From NCBI GenBank assembly GCA_002786025.1, contig NHNW01000014.1, positions 496,001 to 560,000 of the forward strand: a DNA stretch of 64,000 bases, read 5' to 3'. The DNA is from Zasmidium citrigriseum (Eukaryota; Ascomycota; Dothideomycetes; Mycosphaerellales; Mycosphaerellaceae). Shown in pieces: positions 46,594 through 59,439 of this stretch. The notes below the pieces were generated by a model, which had not been told where the DNA came from, searched no databases, and was given only the letters and a program-made list of their open reading frames with translations. A program made the position numbers and the translations under genes. How positions within the stretch are numbered: position 1 is the stretch's first letter; each line of letters begins with the position of its first letter.

Positions 46594-47332
46594 ATGTCTC
46601 CTCCATCTTCCCCAGTCCTCCTCATCCTCGGCTCTGGCCCCGGGATAGGCGTCCACACAGCCAAAGCCTTCGCCCGCACGAACCACTTCGGCACCATTGT
46701 CCTAGTGTCTCGCAACGACGCTCGCCTCGCCAAAGAAAAGGTCGAGGTCGAAGCAGAAGGCTCTGCAAATGTCGTCACCTACGCCTGCGACTTGACGAAC
46801 TTGGGTCAATTGCGAGACACGTTGAAAGAGGTGGAGAAGTTGGGCACACTGGGTTGTGTGTTTTTCAACGCGGCGACGGTGAGGATGAGCGAGGTTTTGA
46901 CGACGGGGGTGGAGGAGATTGAAGATGACTTTAGAGTGAGCTTGCCAGTATCGAGACAACACATCGGCCATACTGACCACGAGAGACTAGGTAAACAACC
47001 TCGCCCTCTACATCACAGCACAATGGGCCATCCCTCTCCTCCAGAACAGCGGCCTCTCCTCGCCGAGCTTCATCGTGACGAATAGTCACCTTCCAGAGAA
47101 CCCTATCCCACAGTTCTTGTCTCTGTCTGCCGTGAAGGCGAGTCAGCAGAACATGGTCCATTCTTTGAGATTGGCCTTTGGAAAAGAGGTTCATGTTGGG
47201 TGCATTAAGGTTTCTGGATTGGTGAGAGAGGAGTCGAAGAATTTGAATCCGGGCAGTATTGCGGATTGGATTGTTGGCTTTTATGAAAGGGAGAGGGAGG
47301 AGTGGGGGAAGGATCTTGTGTTGTGTGAGTGA
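46594..47332 (+). CDS. Short-chain dehydrogenase-like protein lacking the catalytic Tyr
   Basis: Two exons: 46594-46935 and 46991-47332, intron 55 nt (GTGAGC, ACTAG); 227 residues. The cofactor motif 'GSGPGIGVHTA' (residues about 13-23), 'LVSRNDARL' and 'CDLTNLGQL' mark an NAD(P)-binding Rossmann fold; 'VFFNAATV' stands where 'NNAG' is usual, and exon 2 opens with 'VNNLALYITAQWAIPLL'. At the active site the family's Y-x3-K reads L-S-A-V-K, so the Tyr is replaced by Leu while the Lys remains, and the preceding Ser is in 'TNSHLP'. The enzyme may be inactive, regulatory, or use another acid/base. Length is near the minimum for the family. The last bases are duplicated in altered form at about 48,665-48,730. 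Confidence 0.8.
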
Positions 47333-47510
47333 GGGTTCGGATGGAGCAACTTTCACATGAATGCCAAGACCCGGCGCGCTAGTTCGCTCTTTCTCCCACT
47401 TGCTTATTTCCTTTTCTTCCCACTTTATTCCACTTGCTTCAAGCTTGTCCCTTTTCTTTCAATTTTGCAACAAACACCCAGCCGGCGTCTCTGACTTTAA
47501 GTCTCTTAGG

Positions 47511-48248
47511 ATGGAGTCCAGCGAGGAGACCGCCGCCGCCGCCACCGCTACCGAAGTCTTCGCGATACCTGAAATCCTTGAGCAGATTCTGCTCGACGTA
47601 GATCAGAAGACTCTGTTGCTCTCTCAGCGGGTCGACAAAACTGTACGTAAACCAAAGGGCGGACGCCATCTTTGGAAATGTCAGAGACATCTACTAACCC
47701 ATCTCTTACTTCAGTTCAACGCCACCATTGCCGCCTCCATCCACCTGCAACGCAAGCTCTTCTTCGCCGCAACTCCGAGTCCGCCAGGCACAACGCGCAA
47801 TTGCGATAGCGAAGTCGACCGCGCAAACAAGAACGATTTCATTATCGACGCCATCAAGCCCATCACCACCCCGGAAGGCTACGAATTCGAAGTCACGCAC
47901 AAATGGCACGAGGGACTCAGTAAATACACCATCGTGTTCACCTTCAGAGACTCCAAGTTCCCGACTGCCGAAAAGCCAGCCACGGGATCCTAGCGCAAGA
48001 TGCGGACGCACCAAGTCAACTTCCTCGTCGACGAGGTGAAGGTTTTCGCCAAGGGCAAACCCCGAAACCGCAAGACCCACAAGAGTGCGTGGTATCAGAC
48101 CTTCGACCAGATGTTCAATCGAGAGGATGCGACGCTGGGCGAGATGCTGGATACTTTGGTGACACATGAGCTGCATTACATGTATGACGACCAGAGGATT
48201 TATCGCGGGTCGCGCAAGATCGGGGCGCCGTTCCTTATTTTCCCTTGA
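47511..48248 (+). pseudogene. F-box-like gene broken by one in-frame TAG
   Basis: Exons 47511-47642 and 47715 onward, intron 72 nt (GTACGT, TTCAG). Exon 1 encodes 'EVFAIPEILEQILLDVDQKTLLLSQRV', the opening of the large family of dothideomycete F-box-like proteins, and exon 2 starts 'FNATIAASIHLQRKLFF', which also fits. The frame is stopped by TAG at 47991-47993, but the same frame continues to 48248 with family-like sequence ('RKM', 'YMYDDQRIYRG'). In relatives a Trp precedes 'RKM' (recalled), so the TAG is most simply TGG changed to TAG. On the minus strand this is CCA to CTA, a CpA-to-TpA change. The gene may be a young pseudogene, or a truncated 136-residue protein may still be made. The upstream region and first codons recur at 48.5 kb. 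Confidence 0.75.
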
Positions 48249-48774
48249 GATATGGGGAATGCACAGGGCTTGGTCAGGGTAGTTTGCTGTGGGCTATACA
48301 GTGTTCAGCAAGGATTCCTCGAGTGACTTGTACTGTATAATGGCCGTTTATCCAACGGGAAAGAAGGGCCGACGCTGGGGAGCTGATCGATTTGGCGGCG
48401 AAGTGTTGGTCGCCTCCTCTCTCGCGCGTATTGGTAGAAAACCGAGATAGACGAAATCACGACCCGAGTATTCTGTTTGTGACCCTTCAACTTTGACACT
48501 GTGCCTTCAACTTTCACATGATGCCAAGACCCGAATCCCTGGATTCTCTCTAGTGCGCTTTTTCCCACTCGCTTATTTCTTCTCTCCCGGGCTCACAACA
48601 AATACTCGATTCCAGGTCGCAGACATTCGACCACAGACATGGAGTCCAGCACGGAGACCACCGCAGCGGAGAAGGTGGGAGTGGGGAGAGGACCTTGTGG
48701 TGTGCGGGTGATGGATTTGGATCGCGTAGGCGGTAGTGTAGTGATCTTGGGTATCAATTTTGTCTTCGGTCTCT
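48249..48774. other. Intergenic region with rearranged copy of upstream sequence
   Basis: Between the F-box-like gene and the 3' end of BCD1. It contains the mosaic duplicate described separately at 48,498-48,735. No intact gene is seen. Confidence 0.6.
48498..48735 (+). repeat. Mosaic partial duplicate: F-box 5' end joined to SDR 3' end
   Basis: Sequence at about 48,505-48,660 resembles 47,345-47,540: both have 'CAACTTTCACATGA', 'TGCCAAGACCCG', a 'CCCACT.GCTTATTTC' block, 'ACAACAAA.AC' and then an ATG followed by 'GAGTCCAGC' (start codons at 47511 and 48639). Immediately after, 48,665-48,735 resembles the SDR 3' end at about 47,290-47,345 ('GAGTGGGG', 'AGGA.CTTGTG.TGTG'). The order is therefore reversed relative to the original. 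It looks like the debris of a local duplication. The ORF at 48,639-48,860 is not considered a working gene. Confidence 0.65.
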
Positions 48775-50129
48775 TCACCTCGTCACATCCCTCTTCAGCA
48801 TGTCCAGAATCTTATTCGCATCCACAGGACCGGCAGTTGATGAGCCTGGCTCAGTCTTGACCTTGCTCTTATCATCCAGCACGCCTTCCTCTTCGGCCTT
48901 GACGAGCGCCTCTTCCAGCTCTTCCTCCTCGCCCTTCCGGATCTTAAGGTACTGGTGCTCGGTCAGGAATCCAGGCGGCAACTTGCCTGGCGAGTATGGA
49001 AGGACGTAGTATGTGGGATACTCCAGAACAATCTGATCTTGCAGTGACTCGGTCAAGGTGCAGTTCGGCATTAGAGGGATGAGCACTTTGCAGGCTGAGA
49101 TTGTGGCCGACTTGAGGAGGTAGAAAAAGCGTTCCGGCTTCGGCTTCTCTTCTTGCTCCGGCTCTAGCTTCGTTTCGACGGTCGGGGATGTCTCCTTGGG
49201 CTCTTCAGCGTGAGGTGGCTCTGCCTTCGTCTCGGTGGTTGAAGATGTCTCCTCGGGCTCTCCAGTATCTTGTGGCTCTTTGCTTTCAGTAGTAGTACCA
49301 TCTTCCTCAAGTTCAGCTTTCGACTCCTCTTTCACGACTCCACGGCCCGGTTGTCGCTCCTTTCGTTTTCGCTTCTTCCCCCGTTGGTCCGCGGGCTCTC
49401 CAGGATTCAGCGTACGATTCCCAATATTCGTCTGCTCGATCAAGTGCGTGGCGTAAGCATCCTCAATTGGTGTCTCCTCGAGGCAGTTGTGTTGCAACTC
49501 CGATTTGCCTTCCGAGTCGATCCACTCCAAGGTCCACATGATGTGATCTCGCCTATAAAGCTGTCAGTATAGCTCGAGTATTGCGAAAGTTTCTCACTCA
49601 CTTGGTGCATCGTGTTCTATTCGTCTTCTGTCGGCTCATACCCTTAGGCGCCCTCGTCATGGTGATCCGATTCCGGCTGAGATACTGCTGCAGCTTGCTT
49701 TCCGGATGCATGCCTTTTGCGAATGACTTCACCACATTCTTCTTGCTGATACCTCGATCCCAGGTGTCCCGGCTGGCATTGTCAATAGTGCGCTCGACGC
49801 CCTTTAGGTAGTTGTAGTCGCGATCAATGCCTGCAGGTGTGGCGAGTTGGCTTTTCTTGAGGTACTCGGCTGGGTCGCGCTGCCCGTTGCAAGATGCTCG
49901 CTGTTGGTGGCGCTTGTAGCAGGGGAGAGAGCAGGTGCCGGTTTTGCATCTGGGACATCGGTATTTGGGCTTCTCCTCGTAGCTGCGAGAATTAGTATGC
50001 TGTTTGATTGAAGAGAAATGTTTTGAAGGATATGTGAAAAGTGTGGGAAGAATGAGCGGCGGGATGAAGACTTCGACCTGAGCGAGATTTAGCTTACCAT
50101 ATGCTACAGAGCTCTGATAATAGTGACAT
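48775..50129 (-). CDS. BCD1: Box C/D snoRNA assembly protein Bcd1 (HIT zinc finger)
   Basis: Three exons on the minus strand: 50129-50098, 49982-49602, 49552-48775; 396 residues. Intron 1 is 115 nt, intron 2 is 49 nt; both keep frame. Splicing builds a complete HIT zinc finger in the first 45 residues: Cys8, Cys11, Cys20, Cys23, Cys28, Cys32, His36, Cys42, in 'CSICYEEKPKYRCPRC...CSLPCYKRHQQRASC'. 'RDPAEYLKKSQLATPAGIDRDYNYL' directly after is the Bcd1 continuation. A Lys/Arg-rich and acidic disordered segment follows (about 195-270), then a conserved-looking block with 'FFYLLKSAT' and 'YYVLPYSPGKLPPGFL'. Bcd1 is a nuclear factor for box C/D snoRNP biogenesis. The ATG lies about 200 bases from the RIP-saturated right flank, so this promoter is at the island edge. 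Confidence 0.9.
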
Positions 50130-50329
50130 GATCAAGTCTGATGATGAATGGGATGTTTGCGCGAGATAAAGTCGAAGAGAAGTTCGTCGGCGACGGCGAG
50201 GTCGAAGCGGAGCGCCACTTGTGGCGAAATTTCTAAATTGATTATTCTTAGAAAGCAAAACCCTGGCGGAGCTAAGCGGAGTGCCAAGAATGCGCCCGCT
50301 ACCAAAATTTACTAGTAGACTGTACACTT

Positions 50330-53300
50330 CCTCCTCTTCTAAACTCTCTACTTCCTATATTATTACTTTATAGTAGGTTTATTAATTACTATATATATAG
50401 CGATTATCTATACGCCTTAGAAGTATTAATAAGCTACTTTACGAGTACCTCGAGTAGTATAAGAAGTAGTAAGAGCTATTAGAAGGGTATATAGGTAGGG
50501 GGTTTCTTAATATCTAGTCTTTCTTTAATACTAATACTTTAATACCTTATAATAGCTAGCGACGATATCTATAGCTATAGACAAAGATCTATATATAGTT
50601 AGGCGACTACGAATATACTAATAGACGACTTTAATACTAAATAGACTACTAAGGAGCTTAAACTACTACTAGTATTATCTATAAGGTTATAGAGTAGCCG
50701 TCTAGTTACCCTAAGGAAGCCTATATCTCTACTAACTCTATAAGAGGTTACTAGGCCTACTAAGTAGTCCTTAAAATTAGTAAAATTAATAGCTAAAAAC
50801 CTAGTCTTAGTAGGAAATAATAGTAGTAATAGTAAGCGATAAGCTTCTACGAAGAGGAAGTAGTCTCTTACTACTCTACCTACTATACTAGGTAAGAAGC
50901 GATCTAAAGGCGATCTTAGTAGGTAAGCCGATAAATAGCTAGATCTAAAGCTACTCTTAGACGGCTCTACTACTATAACTACTATACTAATCGATAAGCC
51001 TAAAGTTCGCGCTCCGTCTCCTATATTATACGAGACTCCTTAATTAACTCTAAAGTTATTTAGTATAGGTAGCGTAGAGTAATAGCTCTTAAGAGGTAGC
51101 GCTAAGTTAGTAGATTTAATAGCTATCCTAAGTAGCGACAACCCTACCCTAACTAATACTAAACTAAAGCTAGCCGCCCTTTCTTCGACTATTAAGAAGA
51201 CTACTATATCTAATACTACTACTAAATCGACTCTATAGCTAACGAAGGAACCTTAGAAGGTTAAAGTTAAATAGATAGGGTAGTTTAATTAAGACTATCT
51301 ACCTAATCGAGTCTTCTTTATTATAATACGAGATAACTTTAGTATTAATTATTAGATTATAAGAAACTAGTAATAGGTTAAGAATTACGCGAGGACGTAT
51401 AGCCTACTTTATTACCTTATAAGATAATATACTAAGATATATACTAGGCTTACTAAGCGCTCTAAACTCGAGGTAGGTTAACCTATAATATTTACTAATA
51501 TAGACGACTAGCCTACTATTAAAGACGCTATCTAGTAGTTTCTTAATTAAGAGCCGTTATCTATTAAGCTTAAGGTTATTAAGAAGTAGTCTTATAAGCC
51601 TAAGAGCCGGCCGAATCTTATTAGACCTAACCTTTTAAGTAGTAATATAGGCGGTAGTAGTACTACTAACGCTACTATCGCTAGTATTACTTCCTTAGAG
51701 TCTTAATTACTACTCTCGTCCGATATAGAGCTAGCTTCTAGTCTACCTACTATCGATAGAACGAAGGTATAGCTAGCTAAGAAGGGTCGTAAGAATACTA
51801 ATAACCGTAATAACGACGAGTATACTACTTAGCTTACTCTCTTCGAAGATATTAAGCGGCTATATTACTATAACGATAGATAGTACTCTCTACCTAGTTA
51901 AGCTAGTATTATAGGCTATCTAGAGATTAATAGCGTCTACTATAAGTTAAATAGCACCTTACTTACCTTCTAGTATAATAAGATAATAGCTAAAACTTAC
52001 TCCGCTAAGAACTCTAGTATCCCTATAATTAAGAATATTATTCGTATCTATAAGGCTAAGTATCTACCGAATAGTTAAGGTAAGTAAGGATAGTAGTTAT
52101 AGGCTTAACCTTCTTAGATACCTCTACTTCCTTAATAACTAGTATATTAACCTCCTCTACCCGTTTAAGTATATATACTACCTATATATAATACCCCCTA
52201 TATAATACGCCTACTAGACTAGCTAAACGTAGGCTCTATAACCTATTATCTAGTCTAGTTATCTACCTAATAGCCGTAGTAGTCTATTACGAAGATTATT
52301 ACCGCTAGGGACTAAGATAGACCTAGAAATTATACTAGTATATTACTATTAGCTCTACTAAAGGTATCTAGCTATATCGAAGGCTATATAGGAAGTATAG
52401 AGTAACCTTATTATTTATTATATATCTCTTTAGTAGTTTAAGTCTAGCTCTAATAGGGACTATAGCCTAACTACTCTCGTTAAGAACGTCGGCGTTCTAT
52501 ATAGACTCTATTATAGTATTAACGACTTCCTTTAAGAGTACCGTAGAGGTATACTTCTATATTTAGACTTAAATAGTAATATTAAAGAAGAGGGCGAGTA
52601 GGCGCTAATACCTAGTTTTAGTAAGAATCTAACCGTCTAGTCTAGTATAGGTTAAAGCTAATATTAATAGTTTATAGCTTAGGCTAGCTTTTGTTCGAAT
52701 TGCCCCTACTATTCGACTAGATTAAGTCGTTATAACCCGCCCTTTTCGTATATTTTTCCTTAGGTATACTATAGACTCCGCTAGTAGTTATTTAAGTAGG
52801 TTTAGGTAGGTAGTAGTAGTATAGAGAGGGTAGAAGGAATAAGTAGTATACGGATTTATAAAAGTTAGTTATAGTTAGACCCTAAAAAATCCTAGTCTAG
52901 ACCCTAATTTTAGCGTATTAATCTCGCGTTTTAGTACGCTTAGTATAGCCGTCGGACTAGATTTATTAATATATAGTACTAGTATACGACTTCTTTATTA
53001 CTATTTTAATTTATTTATAATCTCTACTAAATTACGTATATAGTAAAAAAAAAATCGAGGAAATCTATTAGGTAGCTATTAAGTTATAAATTTTTAAAGA
53101 TTCGTAGCTATATATAGGTAGCTTTTAGCTTAAAGCTTAAGTTTATAGGGCTAGCGACGATAATACTACCCTCTTTAGCGCTATATATATTACTAAATAC
53201 TATATAAGTCGAATACGCGCTTAGAGTATAGATTAAGAGCTTTTATTCTATCTATTAAATATCTAGATTAGTTAGGTTTTAGTCTAATACGAGCCCTAAT

Positions 53301-54959
53301 CCGTCTATATTAACCCCTACTTTTCTAAAGAGATTCTTATATATCTACGCCTTACCCTTATACTATATATTATACCCTATCTAAAGGAACCTTTCTAGTA
53401 CCTCTTACTACCTATCGCTTCTCTTATACTCTAGTATTATATTCTAGTACTTCTAGATCTAATACTTAAATAGGTAGAAGGACGGCTCGATTAGATTTAA
53501 TTAAGGTAAGTACTATAGAAGTAGTAGCGTAAGCCTATATAGCCTTCTAGCTAGCTAGCCTAGATAGGATATATAATTATATTACTATATTACGAGAGAG
53601 CGCTTCTATACTAGTAAATAGTAGCTAAGAATAGTATTTAATCTAGAATTTTTTCGCTCTTATCCTTAATACAAGAAGTACTAGGGACTCCGAGCGAGTT
53701 TAGGCTAGCTATCGATACGAGACTCCGCCTAGTCTATTACGTATCTACTAAATCTAAACCCCTACCTACTATCTAGCGTACTACCTCGAATATACGCCCT
53801 AAGATAACTATATAACGATAATCTAGGCTCCGATAGAACCGCGTCGATAACCTCCGCCGCCTACTCTAACGTACTTAGCGGTCTCTAATTACCTTCCGCT
53901 CTTTCTATTTACTTAAGCTAGTAACTACCTTCCCTATAGGACTAATTACGTTAACGCTTATTACTTAGTGTAACTTCTATCCTAACTTACACCTACCGCT
54001 ATTCTCGTACTACCTTAATACGCCCTTAACTTAGTACTAGACTTTTTAGGAAGTATTAGCCTTCTAAGTCTACCTTTAAACTCTTTCCGCCTACCTCTCT
54101 ACTAACCTCGTTTTAGTCTAGAGGACCTTACTACCTATATCTACTAGTCTACTAACTACGTTAACTACTAGTACTTCGTAGGCGGCTCCTTAGTACGCTT
54201 ATAACGTTAATAGTAGCTAAGCTAGTACTAATAGGTTAATCTACCTATAAGAGGCTAGCTCTTCCTCTACCTAGTAATAAGAAAGATTATACCTTCTTAC
54301 GGCTTTTCGCTAAACCTCTTCTATACTACTATAAGTATCCTCGCTAAGAAAAGTTCGACTAGCGAACTAAGCTCTTTCTAGGAGATCTTTACTATAGGGT
54401 GCGAGTAGTTATCTACTAGTATAGCCCTCTTTATAACTATACTTCGAATCCGAGAGTAGTAAGAAGTACGAGTACCTAGCTAAGATCCGTAGAAGTTACT
54501 ATTATTAATCTACTCTATAGAGATTCTCTCGATATCGATTTAAATATTAGCTTTCTAGGACGTTAGCTTACCTTTTCTAAGGAAGTTTACGACGCTATAG
54601 AATACTTTAACTTTCTTACTACTACTTAGTCTAATACTAACGACCTCCGTAGAGTTATCTCGGTCTAGTTTCCGAGAGAAATATAGACTCTCGAGCCTAT
54701 AAGAGGTACTTACGACTCCCCTACCTCCCCTATAAGCCCGAATTACGAACTACTAGACTTACTAGTATAGACTATCGAGAGTAATAACGCTCTAATAGCT
54801 CCCCGCTCTTAATAGACGTAACGTTTTCTAGACGAGCTAGTCTGTCCGCTTAGACTACCTCTACTAGAGGGTTAGACTCGTAATAACTAGTAAGTATAAC
54901 CTTAACCCGACCGCGTCGATTATACTATATTAGCCCCTCTAAATAATAGAAGTATAGCT
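50330..54959. other. RIPed repeat sequence of unassigned type
   Basis: About 4.6 kb without any surviving gene. A + strand frame at about 51,580-52,080 reads protein-like apart from TAA/TAG, with a run of Tyr that may once have been Cys and His. I could not match it to a known domain. Part of the stretch may be the 5' LTR and leader of the following Gypsy element, but no matching LTR pair was found by eye. Confidence 0.4.
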
Positions 54960-57900
54960 AGCCGTATACTAGGCTATTTCCTAAATAGTTAAACTAGCGC
55001 TACTACTAACGCTAGTACGTAGTAATAGAATACTAATCGCGGTCTACTCGATAATAATAGTAATCCGCTTTTTTTACCTAAGTAGCTAGCTTATATAAAG
55101 AACCGTAAGTAATAGGCTTTTTAATATAGCCTCGAGTAGCGAGTAGATTTACCTCGAGCTAGCGTAGTAGGTACTATAGGTAGAGTAGATCCTCTAAACT
55201 AGAATCGTCCTTAGTAAGGATAGTAGTAAGCCTAGGACTAGCGTATCGACGCGCTCGCCTAGTAAATAGCCGCTATAGCTAAGAAGCTTAACTACTACTT
55301 TAGCTAGTAGCCTAACCCTAGCTTTTAGTAGTAACTTAACTAGCTACTATAGTAGCTAGGTTATCGACCTAACTCTCTACGAGATTAGGAGCCTAACTAG
55401 GCGCTTATTATCGCTTAGCCGCGTACTAAGCTACCCTTTAATCTAAAGTACGTTAGCTACTTCGACCTAGATCTTCTAATAAGTTATAGTTATAGTTCTT
55501 AAGTTTCTATATAGAGTAAGCCCTACTATCGCGATATTACTACCTTTATATATTAGCTTAAGGCCTTACTCGACTAATTCGAGTACTAGGCTCTCCGCTT
55601 AGGTATAGTTCTTTACTTTTAAGGTCGGGCTTCTATATAGTTCGATAGGACCTTAAGGGAAGAGATTCGCGAATAGATTATAGAAGGCGACCGCGTCGAC
55701 CGTTAGGTCTCTAAGCTAAAAGAGGCCTTTACTCCTTCTATTATCGACGCTTAGGAAGAGCTCTCTACTACTATATAGATAGCTAACTTAGTTCGCTTCG
55801 GCAAATCCCCTACTAAATATATTTATACTATTATAGATATCGCTAAGAGGAGTAGGATCGACCGCGAAAATAATTAGTTAGTATAGGCTTAGCTATATAT
55901 CTATAAAGACCTTCGCGGTAATATTCGTACTCCTCCTCTAGGTAGTACTCTAGAAGACTTTATTCGCGAAATAGATATAGCTAATATTACTTAGCGCTAG
56001 TAAGACTAGGCTAACCCTAAACGCCGCTAACGTCTTAACGGCTTTATAGTTATAGGTACGAATATATCTTCGTAAGCGTAGGGTTTAGCTCTAGGTAGGT
56101 CTTTCGACGCGCTTAACTCGTCGAATAGAGCTAGAAACTACGATTACTTTCCGCCCTACTCTTAGTAGTAATATTATAATAATAACTAGTAGTATTAGTA
56201 GTACTAGTAATTTCTATAGAACCCTCGCGGACGTAGCTATAGGAATCGTAGTAGCTACTTTAGCCGTAATAACCCTAGTAATCCTTAGGGATATTAGTAG
56301 GGAGGAAGAGGCGGAGGAGCTTAATAGCCTTAACTTCTACCCTCCTACCTACTACTAAAGATAATCGAAGGTAGTAACCTAAGAAACGGCGCTTTACCTA
56401 ACGGCCCTTAGGCTTAGAACTTTAACCCGCTATAGGGACTACGAGCTTAACCCTCCTATTTTATCGAACCTAAGGCTTAGTCTAATACGCCGCTAGTATA
56501 GGACTATAGCTAGTAGGCCTAGCTAGAACCCGAGTAGTTCGGCCTATAGCCTCCGCTAGGCTATTTCGGTTACTAGTACCCCGTCGATAGCTAAGTCTAC
56601 GCTAATAGCTAATACGACTACTAGTACGCTAATAGTAACTACGATAATAGCGGAGGAGGCGGATATTAAGGCGTAGAGTAGGATAAGGCTATTAATAATA
56701 GCGTATCGTATTTTTACGTCGCCCCGAAGATAATAGATATATAGGTAGAGCGTCTAATAATAACTAATAAGTTAGTAGTTTCCTTACTAAAGCTACGAAC
56801 TCGCTTATATAATATATATTATAAGAAGTTTCCTTCTAGTAACTAACTTTATAAGTATCTCTAGGAGTATTATAGCGAGTAATTTAATAGTAATAGATTC
56901 TACCTCTATTCTAAGTTACTAAAGCTAGGCCTAGTAGTAAATACCGAGGGAAGTATTATATAGGCTTAGTATCGTTACTAATATTACTACGTAGTATTCG
57001 CTACGAACGCCTTACTTAAGGCGTACTTAGCGCTATATTAGGAACCTAACGGTATAATTATAAGCTATTAACGTCCGACTCTTAAGCTAGGAATCCCCGG
57101 AGGAGTACTCGTTAAGACGCTTCTAAAGCCTAAGAGGATACTATCTTCTAAGTTACTAGATAATAACTAGCTAAGCTTATATACTACGGCCTAACTATTA
57201 GAGGATTTTAACGGAGGTAAGGCGAGTCGACCGCTATCGACGCGCTTACTATCTAAAAGCTTCGAAGACTCTTAACTAGCGGCTAGAGACTCGCTAAAGG
57301 AGCTCGACCCTAATAAAGACTTTAAACGCTAGTTCGTACACCTTTAAAGTTACGCTTACCTTCCTAATCCTTATAGTAGTATTAAAGCGCTAGAGGTTAT
57401 CGACGCCCTTATTAGTATCGAGCCTTACGACCTTAAGTTACCTAGCGGTAACGCTACCTTCTAGTTTAAGAAATATAATATCGTAGAAGCGATATATATA
57501 TTTTCCCTATAGAGTAAGCCCCGAAGAGTATATTTAGATACTAGTAACTATTACTCGATAGTCGATAAGGACTAGTTACGTTCTACGATAGGAGATAAGC
57601 TCTTCTAGGAGAGCGCGAATCCTTTAACCTTTAATAGCCTCGGCGGTAAGAAATTATCTAGGACTTAGGCTATAGTACTAATATACTTTCCCGCTATAAA
57701 GCCCTCTAGTAAACGACTACTAGTATATATTATATAGCCTTATAGAGTTATAAAGAATCTACTATATAATATATTACTAGGGTCTAACGTTATAGTCCCC
57801 GTAGGCTTTCGTATTAATCTCGATAAGCGAGAGGTTCTATTAAGGCGAAATATAAACGCTATTATAAAGATCTTAGTAATACTACGTTCTCTATATTAAG

Positions 57901-58889
57901 CCTCCCTTAAGGTTAGGTTAATAGATACTAAGACGATCCCCGCCTATTACTTTAAGCGGATCCGAATTTAACCCCTCGTTAGTCTTAAAGACTACGACTA
58001 CGAGTTCGAGCCTACCTCTAAGGAATTGCCTTAGACGAAGAAAGGTAGCCTAATAATATACTATACTATCGACGCGGATATAGCGGGTATCGAAATCTTT
58101 AACCCTACTAATAGGAAGCTAAAGATTAAGCCTTTATAGGTCCTTAGCGAAGTTAAAGAACTCGAGATCGATAGATATTATTAGATCTTAGCTAGTAATA
58201 TCTAGCTCGATATAGAACGTAACTAACGACGACCTAAATATACTAAAGAGGAGTAGAAGGACCTCCTAAAGACTAAACTCCCTAATAGTATTACCGTTTA
58301 TAGTACGCCTAAGTAAGTAAAGGCGCTTTAGGCGATTATAGAGAAGTATCCTAACTTATAGCGAGAGAACGCTAGAATCGCTAACGTTCCTAAGAAGGAC
58401 TAGATAAAAGTCTAACTTAAGCTAGAATAGTAGTAGGAGAAGTAGTATACCCGCGTATTCTAGCTTTCCGAGTAAGATAGAGTAGAGGTAGATAAGAACT
58501 ATAATAAATTATACGCTAAAGGTAAGATAAAGTAGACGGATAAGTAGAGCGAGCTCGTATAGCCTATATTTATAGTTTAGAGGAATATATATAACGACGA
58601 TAGTACAATTACTTAGAAACTACGCGTAGTAATTAATATTTAAGGACTAAACTAAATATCCGCTAAGGATACTTACCTACTACTACGGTAAGACTAGATA
58701 TTTAGGTATATACGTAGAAAGAAGTTTATTACGGTTATTAACGCGAGATTAATATTTTACTAGTTTCTACTAGCTTAGGGAGAGTAGTAGAAGTTCTATA
58801 TTAACTCTTACCGAGGGTAGGAAACTCTTCTAGTTACTATAATAGGGTATTATAGTAGCGTATAATATATATAACGTATAATAGAGACT

Positions 58890-59200
58890 TAGCTAAGAGA
58901 CTTCTTATTCGCTTATACTTATATCGACGATATTATTATTACCTCTAATATATTCGAGGAGTACCTTTACTACCTCGACCTCGTCTTCTAGCGCCTAAAC
59001 GAGAAGAACCTTACGTTAGCGGTAGATAAGGCCTTTATCGTATTTCTAAGTATACGAGTACTTAGATACTAAGTTAGTAGTCTAGGTATAGTAACTAATA
59101 AGGAACGTCTAGTAGCCTTAAGGAATATCGAGAAGCCTATTAACGCGAAGGGGCTCGAGTACTATCTAGGCGCTACTAGATTCTTAAGGACTAAGCTACT
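58890..59200 (+). mobile_element. Reverse transcriptase core of the Gypsy relic
   Basis: The palm motif Y-I-D-D-I lies at 58,920-58,934 after 'FAYT'. It is followed by the family-typical 'EKNLTL' and a 'LG..T..ERL.ALRNIEKP' block leading to 'YLGATRFLR', the thumb/connection region of Gypsy enzymes. Only a few TAG codons interrupt it. Confidence 0.85.
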
Positions 59201-59439
59201 CTACTACTCTCGTATAGTAGAAGCTCTATACCTCGAAAAGAAGGTATTATATAAGAACTCTCTACCTAAAGGCGCTATACGAGAGAACTATAGCTAAAAA
59301 GCTAAGGTTACTTAGACTCTAGAGATAGATCTTTCCTAGGAAATAATCTAGGAGTTTTAGGACTAAGACGACGTAGACCTATAAGAAGACTTCGCGTTAT
59401 CTACTAATAAAGTTCGATATAATAAGTATAGCCGAGAAG

